Below, in pieces: positions 54,023 to 64,000 of a stretch of DNA of 64,000 nucleotides. Numbering within the stretch: position 1 is the stretch's first letter; each line of letters opens with the position of its first letter. The notes under the pieces are model-generated. The model worked only from the letters and a program-made list of their open reading frames with translations. It searched no databases and was not told the DNA's origin. Location: positions 2,170,001 to 2,234,000 of the forward strand of contig NC_089182.1 of NCBI RefSeq assembly GCF_947507565.1, given 5' to 3'. The translations under genes were made by a program, and so were the position numbers. The DNA is from Oscarella lobularis (lineage: Eukaryota > Porifera > Homoscleromorpha > Homosclerophorida > Oscarellidae).

Positions 54023-54426
54023 ACCAGCATTTGCGCTTCAACAGATACACACAGTGGGAGACTCGCGTCGTGACTTGGAGATGAGTACAAACCTTGTGAC
54101 TTCGGGAGAACGTGATGCATAGTCGCCCACTCATTTGTTTCTTCTTGAAGGAGGGGTGTCATTTTCTGCAGTACGCTGAGTACGCTGCCCCAACGCACCA
54201 AGGTAACCCAAACGCACGCGCTTTCTCTTGACTAACGAACGACTCGACTTTCAGATGTTTACTAAAATTCAAAAAAGGAGGCACGTGCGAACAGCGATTA
54301 AATATGAACACGTGATTTCATTCCGATCTGAACGCGGCTGCACATCTCGAAGGATCTCGTCATTTCGATGCTACCTCAAAGATCTGCTCTTGGTTAGTCT
54401 TGCTACCTACCTCATAATGCTCTTAG

Positions 54427-55005
54427 ATGGAAGCTGAGGCCCCCAAACGCACCTTCCCCGTCGTTGCGACGATGCTCGCTTTCCTGAAACGAAGTCAATC
54501 TTGTCGCCGTCTTTGCGATCGCGCTTGGGACCCGTCTTCTCTCGAAAACACACTGGGCGTCCAGTATCGAGCGTTCAGATGCTCGCATTTCGACGGCGGT
54601 GTTTCTACACCACGAGCTATTTAGCTCTTCGCGCCTCTTTTCCTCTCTTGTCGATCGCGTGGTGGCCCTGTTGATGGAAAAATTCTACGTACTATTTCTA
54701 TTCTCAACTTTTCGGCAGCGGAGGACGATCCGGCTCCCGCTCCGGCCGCTGCTTGGGGAACGCGCCCGTTGACTACGTTATGCGTGTTGCGCGATAGTTG
54801 GGACGTGAAAGAGAGCGCTGTGGCCTTTGTCAAATTGCAACGCGCCGGACAGATGAGACAGAAGGCGAAGAAAGACGGTGAGCAATTTCCTAGCTCTTTT
54901 GCAGCTCCTCGCGCTCCGACGGCGGCAGAACGCGCCACTTCGGCGGCTAGTAAACGCGGCAAGTCGAGCAAACTGGCGGGGCTTCGGCGACCGGAAAACG
55001 CGTAA
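54427..55005 (+). CDS. unrecognised gene, 3' exons
   Basis: Two joined exons look convincing. 54720-54879 encodes WGTRPLTTLCVLRDSWDV and a basic helical stretch (KLQRAGQMRQKAKK). A 27-bp GT..AG gap leads to an exon with APTAAERATSAASKRG. Translation can stop at 55003-55005 (TAA), or the message may splice at the overlapping GTAAAG at ~55001. An earlier open stretch from 54427 (MEAEAPKRTFPVVATMLAFL) may be an upstream exon. No family recognised. It lies directly before the second composite-element copy. Confidence 0.35.
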
Positions 55006-55043
55006 AGAGGCTTCACTAATTTCAGTGTCAAACCAGTCTCGAT

Positions 55044-55225
55044 TTTTTGTCTCGGTACCTGAGTACCGACATAGTTTTCGGGATGTAAAAAATTACTAAC
55101 GGGCGTACCGGAAAAGTGGTGGGTAGTAGGCTCTCGCGACTGGGTCCCTCAGGTGTCCGATACATTGTAGTTGTGCACCTGGGTATTTGTTAAGGTCCTT
55201 CTCTTTTCGTTTCGGAGAAATTTGG
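55044..55225 (+). repeat. left module of composite element, copy 2
   Basis: Matches 29672-29855, with a 2-bp loss inside the terminal inverted repeat and a few substitutions. It begins ~43 bp after a possible GTAAAG donor of the upstream gene, much as copy 1 begins 42 bp after the mannosidase donor. Confidence 0.85.
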
Positions 55226-56188
55226 GTCTATTCGTGAAACAGGATGTGACGTCACAGAAGTTTGGAATGCTGCGGTCAGAACGGATGGTGTCATGTTTTT
55301 CGGTACACCCGTTGTGACAATGCGCTTACCTTTCGATTTTTTCAAGGTCGTGCCGATGTGCACTTACCGTTTGCGGCGTTCAGTTTGTTGTTCCGGAGCT
55401 TGGGCAAAGTGGTGAAAACTGACATAAGAAATATGTAAGGGATATGTGCCCGTGTCTGTCGGGCTTGGTTAGGTACTGATCGCTCTTCATCATTTAATTC
55501 TATACGGGCGGGCCTGGCGTTGTGTCCGTCGCTGCAGCAGTTGAAGCGACGCTAAGGAGCTCAGCATTGTGACTCGCTGAAATGAGCGATGTGAATGAGG
55601 TGCGTGCGGTATTTTGTCCAGACGTGGTAGGGAGGCGTGACGGTATCAATTTTGAGATCGATTACCACCACCATTTCTCGTGGGAGCGTGGTGAGTCGCC
55701 TAAACACTCACCATGGTACCAAAAATAAGCGAAGCGCCTCTCTACCGTAGTCAAAATACCACGCGCCTCATTTGCCGCTCATTCAGAGTAAGCTAGTCAC
55801 GCATGCTGTACTGCTTATCATAGCCTCTGCTGCTGCAGAAATGAACGCGCCGGCATCGCCCATGATAGAATTTTTGAGCAACCTAACCAACCAAGCCCTC
55901 GAGAGACACAAAAATCTCTGCCATATACATTCTTTCAGTTGCCGCCACTTCGCCCATGCCCTAGAAAGAACCCAATGCTGCAAACGATAAGCGCATAAGA
56001 ACTGAAAGGTATAGTTCCAAACGTCTGTGACATTTTTGAAAAGAGCGAGCCCGGCCCTAACAATCACCAAGGACACAACAACACCATGCATGGCTTCCCC
56101 TAGCTGTCGCTCGCAACTGTTAGCCTCCGAACGCAAAAGCTAGCTGACCAAACGCAAAAGAGGGCAGTGCTAGCGACAGGTTGGCACA
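55226..56188. other. interior of composite element copy 2, absent from copy 1
   Basis: In copy 1 the left module runs straight into the satellite; here ~960 bp intervenes. No gene recognised. The segment holds an imperfect inverted repeat (about 55577-55640 against 55730-55795, with arms containing TGAGG.GCGTG.GGTATTTTG and GAGGCG), and a 117-codon minus-strand open frame at 55783-56136 with hydrophobic stretches that matches no family I know. It is either an insertion in copy 2 or an internal part lost from copy 1. Confidence 0.5.
55577..55795. repeat. imperfect inverted repeat (foldback) inside copy 2
   Basis: Left arm around AATGAGGTGCGTGCGGTATT and GGTAGGGAGGCG pairs with the right arm GCGCCTCTCTACC and ATACCACGCGCCTCATTT, with a ~90-bp loop. 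It resembles a small MITE nested in the element. Confidence 0.5.
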
Positions 56189-58220
56189 TATTACAGGAGA
56201 GAAGAGTTGGCCAGTCCTTTGCAATTTTCCTGTAATTTATTACAGGAAAGTACAGTTGGCCAGTCCCTTGTAATTTTTCTGTAATTTATTACAGGAAAGA
56301 ACAGTTGGCCAGTCCCTTGTAATTTGACTGTAATTTATTACACTAGAGAACAGTTGGCCAGTCCGTTGTAATTTCACTGTAATTTATTACACTAGAGAAC
56401 AGTTGGCCAGTCCCTTGTAATTTTCCTGTAATTTATTACAGGAGAGAACAGTTGGCCAGTCCCTTGTAATTTTCCTGTAATTTATTACAGGAAAGAACAG
56501 TTGGCCAGTCCCTTGTAATTTTCCTGTAATTTATTACAGGAAAGTACAATTGGCCAGTCCCTTGTAATTTCACTGTAATTTATTACACTAGAGAACAGTT
56601 GGCTAGTCCCTTGTAATTTTACTGTAATTTATTACACTAGAGAACAGTTGGCTAGTCCCTTGTAATTTTACTGTAATTTATTACACTAGACAACTGTTGG
56701 CCAGTCTCTTGTAATTTTTCAGTAATTTATTACAGGAAAGAACAATTGGCCAGTCCGTTGTAATTTGACTGTAATTTATTACAGGAGAGAACAGTTGGCC
56801 AGTCCTTTGTAATTTTTCTGTAATTTATTACAGGAGAGAACAGTTGGCCAGCCCCTTGTAATTTTTCTGTAATTTATTACGCTAGAGAACAGTTGGCAAG
56901 TCCCTTGTAATTTTTCTGTAATTTATTACACTAGAGAACAGTCGGCCAGTCCCTTGTAATTTTCCTGTAATTTATTACAGGAAAGAAAGATTGGCCATTG
57001 GCCAGTCCCTTGTAATTTTTCTGTAATTTATTACAGGAAAGAAAAATTGGCCAGTCTGTTGTAATTTGATTGTAATTTATTACAGGAAAGAACAGTTGGC
57101 CAGTCCCTTGTAATTTTTCTGTAATTTATTACAGGAAAGAACAGTTGGCCAGTCCTTTGTAATTTTTCTGTAATTTATTACAGGAGAGAACAGTTGGCCA
57201 GTCCGTTGTAATTTGACTGTAATTTATTACACTAGAGAACAGTTGGCCAGTCCCTTGTAATTTTCCTGTAATTTATTACAGGAGAGAACAGTTGGCCAGT
57301 CCCTTGTAATTTGACTGTAATTTATTACAGGAGAGAACAGTTGGCCAGTCCCTTGTAATTTTTCTGTAATTTATTACAGGAGAGAACAGTTGGCCAGTCC
57401 CTTGTAATTTGACTGTAATTTATTACAGGAGAGAACAGTTTGCCAGTCCTTTGTCATTTTTCTGTAATTTATTACAGGAGAGAACAGTTGGCCAGTCCCT
57501 TGTAATTTGACTGTAATTTATTACAGGAAAGATCATTTGGCCAGTTCCTTGTAATTTCAATGTAATTTATTACTCTAAAGAACAGTTGGCCAGTCCCTTG
57601 TAATTTTTCTGTAATTTATTACAGGAAAGAACAGTTGGCCAGTCCCTTATAATTTTTCTGTAATTTATTACAGGAAAGAACTGTTGGCCAGTCCTTTGTA
57701 ATTTTTCTGTAATTTATTACAGGAGAGAACAGTTGGCCATTCTCTTGTAATTTTTCTTTAATTTATTACAGGAAAGAACAATTGGCCAGTCTGTTGTGAT
57801 TTGATTGTAATTTATTACAGGAAAGAACAGTTGGCCAGTCCCTTGTAAATTTATTACAGGAAAGAACAGTTGGCCAGTCCCTTGTAATTTTCCTGTAATT
57901 TATTACGGGAGAGAACAATTGTCCCTCGTAATTATTCTGTAATTTATTACAGGAGAGAACAGTTGGCCAGTTTCTCGTAATTTTTCTGTAATTTATTACA
58001 GGAGAGAACAGTTGGCCAGTCCTTTGTAATTTTACTGTAATTTATTACACTAGAGAACAGTTGGCCAGTCCCTTATAATTTTCCTGTAATTTATTACACT
58101 AGAGAACAGTTGGCCAGTCCCTTGTAATTTCACTGTAATTTATTACAGGAGAGAACAGTTGGCCAGTCTCTTGTATTTTTTCTGTATTTTATTACAGGAG
58201 AGAACAGTTGGCCAGTCTCT
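56189..58220 (+). repeat. 49-bp satellite array, copy 2 (about 42 units)
   Basis: Same 49-bp monomer and variants as the array at 29856-35449 in the same orientation, ~2.0 kb. It includes some truncated or rearranged units (near 56985, 57845 and 57915). The GTTGTTGTTT marker variant of array 1 was not seen, so the higher-order structure differs. Confidence 0.95.
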
Positions 58221-58405
58221 TGTAATTATTCTGTATGATTGAGGAAGAGAAGAATACTTGATCATCGATGATAATATTCATCATCATCACCATCAAGTAC
58301 CCTTCTCTTTTTTCCTTCACGTTGCACTCTGCTTTATATTTTACTGTTACACCTTCAATTTCATGCAAGACAAACCGAGACATTTTTCCAAACTAAAACT
58401 TGTTT
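58221..58405 (+). repeat. right module of composite element, copy 2
   Basis: Nearly identical to 35450-35631. Shared sequence ends at AAACTTGTTT and is followed at once by CTTGTAG, an acceptor-like site. Confidence 0.85.
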
Positions 58406-58412
58406 CTTGTAG

Positions 58413-58462
58413 GATATTGAACCAAACGTGGCTCATTGGACGTTGAGAATTGTGACGGAGGT
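58413..58462 (+). other. possible exon after composite element copy 2
   Basis: Follows the acceptor-like CTTGTAG. One frame reads DIEPNVAHWTLRIVTEV and continues open to 58557; another ends quickly (ILNQTWLIGR, stop). Family not recognised and the link to the exons at 54.4-55.0 kb is unproven. Confidence 0.25.
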
Positions 58463-58534
58463 TTATTCTGGTCGTTTTCTAACCCTGTGTAGCTCTTCAC
58501 CGAGCTTGAAGTCTTCGTTCCGATGTCGTCATTC

Positions 58535-58900
58535 ACCTCTGGGCCCCGAGGTGACTAAATAAAACCGGCCCAACTCTTGAGTCAGAGAGGCTAAACGTGG
58601 CTCAAACGCAGGGGATTCAATCCCCTACTCCAGTGGCATGAGTGATAAACTGCCACCCCACTTGGGCAAGACGCGGTGGGTTACAATAGCGGTCCCCCTG
58701 GAATCAGGCCGGCAGCGCTCACATCCGAGTGCTGCCAGTCCCAGGCGTCCGAGCCGGGAGACTAAACAGGCTCCAACTCCGACGGGGGAGTAGCGAGGTT
58801 GACCCCCATCCACCCGAGGGTGGACACAGCAAAAGCGAGAAGACCTCTGTGCAAATTTTTTGATACTTCCGGGTTAGTTCCGGGTTTATTAAATAAAAAA
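58535..58900 (-). repeat. possible tRNA-derived SINE
   Basis: On the minus strand AGGGGATTGAATCCCCT (58610-58626) is a perfect T-arm-like hairpin with a 7-nt loop and resembles an RNA polymerase III box B. Just 5' of it, GTGGCA...TGCCAC (58633-58656) forms a 6-bp stem and could contain box A. The region is GC-rich and unlike its surroundings. No second copy is in the window, so this rests on structure alone. Confidence 0.35.
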
Positions 58901-59040
58901 ATGACATAGATTCTTTACGGCACGCGCGGGCAGTGTGGAAGTGAACACGCGAATTCTACTTGCACCGGTGTACGCTACCGAAAGCTACAAAAAATGCACA
59001 AGTTCTATAGACGGCGTTTCACCAAGGAACATTGACAATG

Positions 59041-62000
59041 TCAATCTCCCCCAGATAAACGCTTTTCGAGAGGGTTATTATAAATCCACACTCCGTCCTC
59101 CAAGTGAAAGAACTGAACGACCAAAATCAATCAGCCAATATCATTGCATGCACAGGTATATACATACCCTTTGTTTCCATTCTTCCCCAGTTGCTTTTCT
59201 TTCCTTTGCTTCCGCTCGTTGTTTTTCTTCAATCTAAAGAGAGCATCAAAGACGAATTCTCTGCAACCGCTGGACATCAACTTTGTGCTTTGCAGACGTA
59301 GCAGGATCAATCTTCTTCGCCTTCAGATTAACCGTCACGTCCTTCCAGAGCCTGTTGTTGGCAGTCGTAGAAGACTAGCCCCAAAACCAAATTTGCTTTG
59401 TGCACTTACTTCCTCGATTCGTTGTCGGCTTGCACGAGCGTTGCTCTCACTCTCTTTCTCCAGATTGGGATAATTCTCGTATCGACGAAGACTTCAGACT
59501 CCTAGTTGCGAGGTCAGTTATAAGTGTATACAGTACCCCTCTCGCACTTTTATCTACACTTACTCCGCCTTCATATTTGGCGCGTATTACGCTGTTCCAT
59601 TCGCCGTCTAACTTCACTAGAGGTTTTTTGCCAGATGATGTGTGACTAAAATCCAAAAGTCTAGTTCTTTATCAATCCGCACACAGACTCTCTAACGTGA
59701 TTTCGCCAGATATCCTGTGCTTTTTGCCGCCATAAAAGGGCTGGGAAAAAAGCATCAAAAAAGCCTAAAAAAAACGCGCGGAAAGCGCATCTCACCTTGC
59801 AGTGAAATTCAATAGCTGCACTGTATCCCGTCTTTTTACACAGTACGGAAACCTTTCCTCCCAATTCCATCCAAGGAACTGTTAGTATAGATCTGAACAA
59901 AGAACAACGTAAGGATAAAATTGGGTTCTTTGACTCAGCATTGCCTTCCGTAGCCATTCGGAAAAGTGAGCACGTAATCTTCATCAAGATCCAGTAGTTT
60001 TATACACGCTAAAAATGCACACTGATCGTTCGCGGAGCACGTTTCAATGTAAATACCTTGGCCAATATTGTGAACACCAATAGCTAAGCCAAGAAACTTG
60101 GACTTGGTATAAATGTGAGCATTGATTTGGATCTTCTTTTGGACATTTTCCGCATAGAAAGCCGAAACTGCGATATAAGGCAAAGCTAAAAAATCAATTA
60201 ACTTTGTTCTCATATACCGTACCAGGTGGATGATGTGACACTTGTTCAGCAATATACGACAATGAGTTGTTTCCACACCAAGGAACCGGTCCTGACGAAA
60301 CGATCTCCACGTCGTCGCCGGCACTGTCGTCGCCGCCCAATTTCCAGAAGCACTCAAACATCTCGCCGAGAACGGGATTGTACGGTTTCTTGGCAACAGC
60401 CGCCTAGAGCCAAAAAAGAAATTGAATCAATAACAATTTCTCCAAAGCTAAAGGCCGTAGGAAGCACACTAATCCGCGCGATAATCAAGAATTTACCTTT
60501 CGTCCTGCGTGAAAGGCAGACAAGTACCATCGAACGAGAGAAATCATTCGATCTTTTGGTGACGGAAGATCCGGAATACTGCCACAATCAGAAATCTTTT
60601 ACGCGAGACTCTCTTATTTGCTCGTCTCTTACCTGGAAAATACGTCGGGGTGGGCGAAAAAGTCGGCGTACATTTCAAGTAGAGATCGTTTCTCGAGAAT
60701 GAACGTCGGCAGCGTGATTCGCGTCAAATCCATCCCAATGCGCACTTGCGATAGAAGATACGAAATGACGGTCCGATCGCTACCGACGTCGCCGTCGTCG
60801 TCGTCGCTCTGAGACGGGTCTTCTTCGACACCTTGAACAAAAAAAGAAAAACTAATTTGATTTCCCTTTTTCGTAAGAGGGAACCGCGCACATTCTTGAG
60901 ACGCTGTCCTAGCCTTCGTTTTCGAATCGCTTCTATTAGAAAGTAAGCGTACCGTCGCAGCGATCTTTCTTCATCTTATTTTTTTTACTCGTTAATGTTC
61001 GTCTCGACTGTCTCCTCCTCTCCTACGCTCTCGTTTGCGTCGTAGAATTCGTCTTCCTCTTCGCTCGAGTACGAGGCGACCGGTTCCGCTTCTCGGCACG
61101 TCGACGACGACGAGCGAATGATCCGAGGCGATGACGACTCCGTGACACCTGAAACTGGTACAGTAGTGGAAAATTAATGGGAAACTGGCTGCAGTGCCCG
61201 TTCCAAAAGAACGGATAATTCATGCCAGTGCCGGTCTATAATTTCAAATGCAAATGCCGATGCCCAGTAGTCTACTACTAATGCCGGATCCCATTTGTCT
61301 GAATTATTTTTTTCTGTAGACAAATTTATAACGAAATTTGTCTTTAGATATACAATTTTTATCTAATACAGCCGGTATTAGTACCGTTCAAAAGTTTTGA
61401 TCAAAATCGGAAGTGGGGCCCCTTTTGCGTAGTTTGACCGTTAAACGTTCAAAAAACGCGCCTCCTTCGCGTAGAATACTTTTAAAAAATTAAAAAAACA
61501 TTACGACACATGATACAAACCACACGGAAGACGGTGCTATGGAGGTTTATCCCTATCAGAGGTGCCTCACAGGCGCAGCGGAGAGAGTGGACGTAGGAAG
61601 GCCGAAGCCCTTGTCAAGTGAGGACATTGACCAGCCACCGGGCTTGATGGTCACACCTTGGGGAGAGTTGCCTGCTCCCTTCTATCCTAGCCACAATCTC
61701 TTGCTCCTGCTACTGATAGGTATATGGAAATGCTGGGTATATATACAACCACGCTGCTGGGGTCACTTCGACTGCAGCTTTTCACCATAAAAGTGCGCTG
61801 ATTGAACCAAAACCACTCTTAGTCAGCCGCAAATGCGTTTCTGACCCCACAAACAAAACGAATTTTGTGAAAAATCAATCGAAAACGCGAAAGATCGACA
61901 ATTGAACGCGTGCTACGTACGCAGGGCACGCCCTGTCACGCTACATATGACGTCAGTTGTAACGCATGACAAAATGCTTCATACGAGCAAGAAGAGGCGA

Positions 62001-63370
62001 AGAATTGGCCGCAAAGGGCATTGGGAGTCTACTCTAAAGACATTTTATCGCTCTTTGGAGGCAAAAAGCGAACGGATGCGTAGTAACGACAATAAGCTTG
62101 GTCAGCAAAATCTAGGTGATACATGCCGCCTCTATAACGTACGGGCATCACGGAACGTGCGCTACACTTAGTGGGATGCGTGTGTACTAGCTACGAGTAG
62201 TAAAACGCTGTATTCAGCCACTTAAGTATTGTATGGTGTCTGCCTGTGTTAAGTATATAGAGAATTTCAAATTTTCACCTTCTGACGACACTTGTTGAGC
62301 AGGCACTTGGCCGTGGTCCTGTTTTTGTTCGCCATCTGGTTCCAATGTCAAGATTTCATTGGCGTTTCGTACTTTACCCGAATGAAGACGCTTTTCATTG
62401 TTGGACTTTGGGAAAAAAACGATTCGTTTATGAAGAACTCTGTCCTCCCCCCTCTTCGCTCACTTTCGCATACTGCATCATATCCAAACACTCTTTCATT
62501 GTATCGATCATACCCTAGAGACAACTTAGGTTCTCTTTCTCTCTGGAAACCAATAGACAGACCTGTGACGTTTCACTGAATATTTGGACACGCTGTCCAG
62601 GGGAAATTAATTAATAAACAGAGATAGAATTTCTAGAACTTGCTCTACAAATCGCTCCCTTACGTCTCCAAGCTCGGCGCCCATTCGACCGATTCTCGCT
62701 TGCAGCTTCGCAATTTGTTCAACGAGAAGCTTGTGATAGCCCGTCGCTTCGAGAAGTCGTCGCTCGACGTCGATCGGCGATACAGCGTCCATCGAATGAG
62801 GGCTCGCCGCACTCGCTCTCTAAAGACAAAAGAATCGCTTTTCAATGCTCAATGACGAAGACGGGGGGCGAAGGCGCGCATACTTCGAACGGCTGGGCGT
62901 GATGAGAAATCGCCTCCTCGAGCGAAGCGATCCATTCGTCTCTTTCCTGAGTGTCTCGCGCTGCGTCGTAAAATCATAGAATGCGTGCTGTAGCACCAAT
63001 TCCGGCGCTGACCTTGGAAGTGGAACGTCTTGTGGTCGCAACTGATCGTGAACGTGCTGTCGTCTTCGTCGTCGATTCCGATAATGGCTCCCTAGAGCGT
63101 AGGGATCGATTATCTGCTTCTCTCGGTCTCGATTCCGAGGGTTTACTCGAAGTCTCAAGCAGCCTCGTCTTGATCCTTTCATCATCTTCTCTTTGGACTG
63201 TACGAGAGGAGGAGATCGATGGACGTGTGAGCTCGACTGTCTCATGATCTCACCGTATAGTAGGACAGGAGGCCGGAATCGCGATCGAGAACGAACCAAC
63301 GGTACTGCCAGCCTTGTACGACGTTGGTCCACTTCGATAAAGGCCCTTCGAGGCCTTGATTCGACGTCAT
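59041..63370 (-). CDS. OSBPL9: OSBPL9 (ORP9), oxysterol-binding protein-related lipid transfer protein
   Basis: Lipid exchanger at ER-Golgi contact sites. Start at 63370: [20 protein letters not shown] opens the PH domain, which continues over several exons ([14 protein letters not shown]). A coiled-coil exon is at 62607-62792. An acidic segment carries a perfect FFAT core, EFYDANE (61030-61062), for VAP binding. The ORD lipid-binding domain has [56 protein letters not shown], the fingerprint EQVSHHPP (60224-60247), [16 protein letters not shown] and [19 protein letters not shown]. The C-terminal exons give [31 protein letters not shown] and [19 protein letters not shown], with the stop at 59041. 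PH sequence and C-terminus match ORP9 better than ORP10/11. One intron (~61.2-62.6 kb) carries a dispersed repeat. Confidence 0.92.
61385..62170 (+). repeat. dispersed ~790-bp repeat, copy B (within an OSBPL9 intron)
   Basis: Inverted match of 39328-40110. The order is a GGGGCCCC end, an ACCACACGGAAGACGGTG segment, TATATATACAACC, then the ~90-codon open frame 61902-62171 ([20 protein letters not shown]). The ORF differs from copy A by only a few residues. It lies antisense to OSBPL9. Confidence 0.75.
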
Positions 63371-63457
63371 TACGGCTTACAGTGTTGTCCGATTTTACGC
63401 GTGTTTGCGCTTACTGCGCCGCGTAGTGCGCACCTCAAGTGCGGAAGTAGCAAATCA

Positions 63458-63487
63458 TATATATATACTGTATATATACGTATATAT
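63458..63487. repeat. AT-rich TATATA microsatellite
   Basis: Alternating TA tract with a CTG/ACG interruption in the ~160-bp gap between OSBPL9 and the next minus-strand gene; could act as a TATA-like promoter element of OSBPL9. Confidence 0.5.
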
Positions 63488-63531
63488 CCAAACTTAATTA
63501 TTGACGCAAATTATTTCGAATGTATCTCATC

Positions 63532-64000
63532 CTAATACTGGCTGTCATCATACAGAGCAGAAGCTAACTGCTTCTTCTCTTGTCGCTTTCGCCGTGCGGC
63601 TTCAGTGGCAAACTTTGACGAGCCTCTTGCAGATTCTTGCAATTCCGACCCAAAGTACCTTTTGTAGTAGTCATCACTTTCCAAATCAGGCAGATCAACC
63701 TTGTCTGGTTGAAAGAACGTGACCTTTCGTCTGAGATCACCGGTACGAGGATGCTCATCCAAAAGTGACTCCGTGGAATGATTCACGGGCTTGAGCTGCG
63801 AGAAACGATTTAACGCCTCGGCAGAGAGCGACGCTTGAGCGCTGCTTCCATACTGCTGCAAAAAAAGAATCAAAATCAGTGCACGCGTATTCAAAATGGG
63901 GAAACGCGTACCGAATCTCCGTGCTTGCCTGGTTCCGGGTGAGGAGCCCAAGTGGACATGTGACCCGCGTCGTACGTCGGATCCCACCAGGGCGTGCGGA
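63532..64000 (-). CDS. unrecognised gene, C-terminal part (runs off the window)
   Basis: Two exons on the minus strand. The edge exon (64000 to ~63911) reads RTPWWDPTYDAGHMSTWAP and PGKHGDS before a GTACGC donor. After a ~55-bp intron the last exon reads YGSSAQASLSAEALNRFSQL, then KVTFFQPDKVDLPDLESDDY, YKRYFGSELQ and a basic stretch ARRKRQEKKQ, ending YDDSQY with the stop at 63532. It is a hydrophilic protein without TM. The style suggests a small cytoskeletal or ciliary protein, but no family was recognised. It is tandem with OSBPL9. Confidence 0.5.
   Translation of the reverse strand, partial: PHALVGSDVRRGSHVHLGSSPGTRQARRFGTRFPILNTRALILILFLQQYGSSAQASLSAEALNRFSQLKPVNHSTESLLDEHPRTGDLRRKVTFFQPDKVDLPDLESDDYYKRYFGSELQESARGSSKFATEAARRKRQEKKQLASALYDDSQY

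Overview
The window reads as nuclear DNA of an early-branching animal, most likely a sponge; a homoscleromorph such as Oscarella would fit, but that is inference. Supporting points: animal-type genes (filamin, a 13-PDZ MPDZ/MUPP1, OSBPL9, DNAI4), very short GT-AG introns (46-64 bp is common), close gene spacing on both strands, GT29 sialyltransferase-like genes, and immunoglobulin-TIR receptors of the kind known from sponges.

Layout. 0-14.6 kb is ordinary housekeeping and cytoskeletal territory: filamin (+), WDR83 (-) head-to-head with DNAI4 (+), a thrombospondin-repeat membrane protein (+) and a TLC-domain membrane protein (+). 14.7-24.8 kb is an accessory cluster of uninterrupted, tandemly duplicated genes: three GT29 sialyltransferase-like genes plus one deleted remnant, interleaved with two Ig-TIR receptors and a third receptor copy reduced to its ectodomain. 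The two full receptors carry a conventional TIR followed by a second, degenerate TIR-like domain. 25-28.5 kb has an MFS transporter (-) and an unrecognised acidic protein (+). 29.3-39.2 kb is a GH38 alpha-mannosidase (+), one intron of which (about 6 kb, GC donor) is filled by a composite repeat element. 40.1-44.5 kb is an LRR/Cys-rich/multi-TM receptor (-). 45.4-52.8 kb is MPDZ (+), followed by a Reeler-domain secreted protein (-). 54.4-55.0 kb has the end of an unrecognised gene, then a second copy of the composite element. 59.0-63.4 kb is OSBPL9 (-), and a partial gene (-) runs off the right edge.

The most unusual structure is the composite element: a left module of about 183 bp, a satellite core of 49-bp units (about 114 units in copy 1, about 42 in copy 2), and a right module of about 185 bp. 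Copy 1 exactly fills a mannosidase intron. Copy 2 starts a similar distance after a donor-like site and ends a few bases before an acceptor-like AG. This looks like an intron-occupying or introner-like repeat. The second candidate system is the receptor/glycosyltransferase cluster with its double-TIR architecture and ectodomain-only copy. Two copies of another dispersed repeat (about 790 bp) lie in inverted orientation 21 kb apart, one of them in an OSBPL9 intron.
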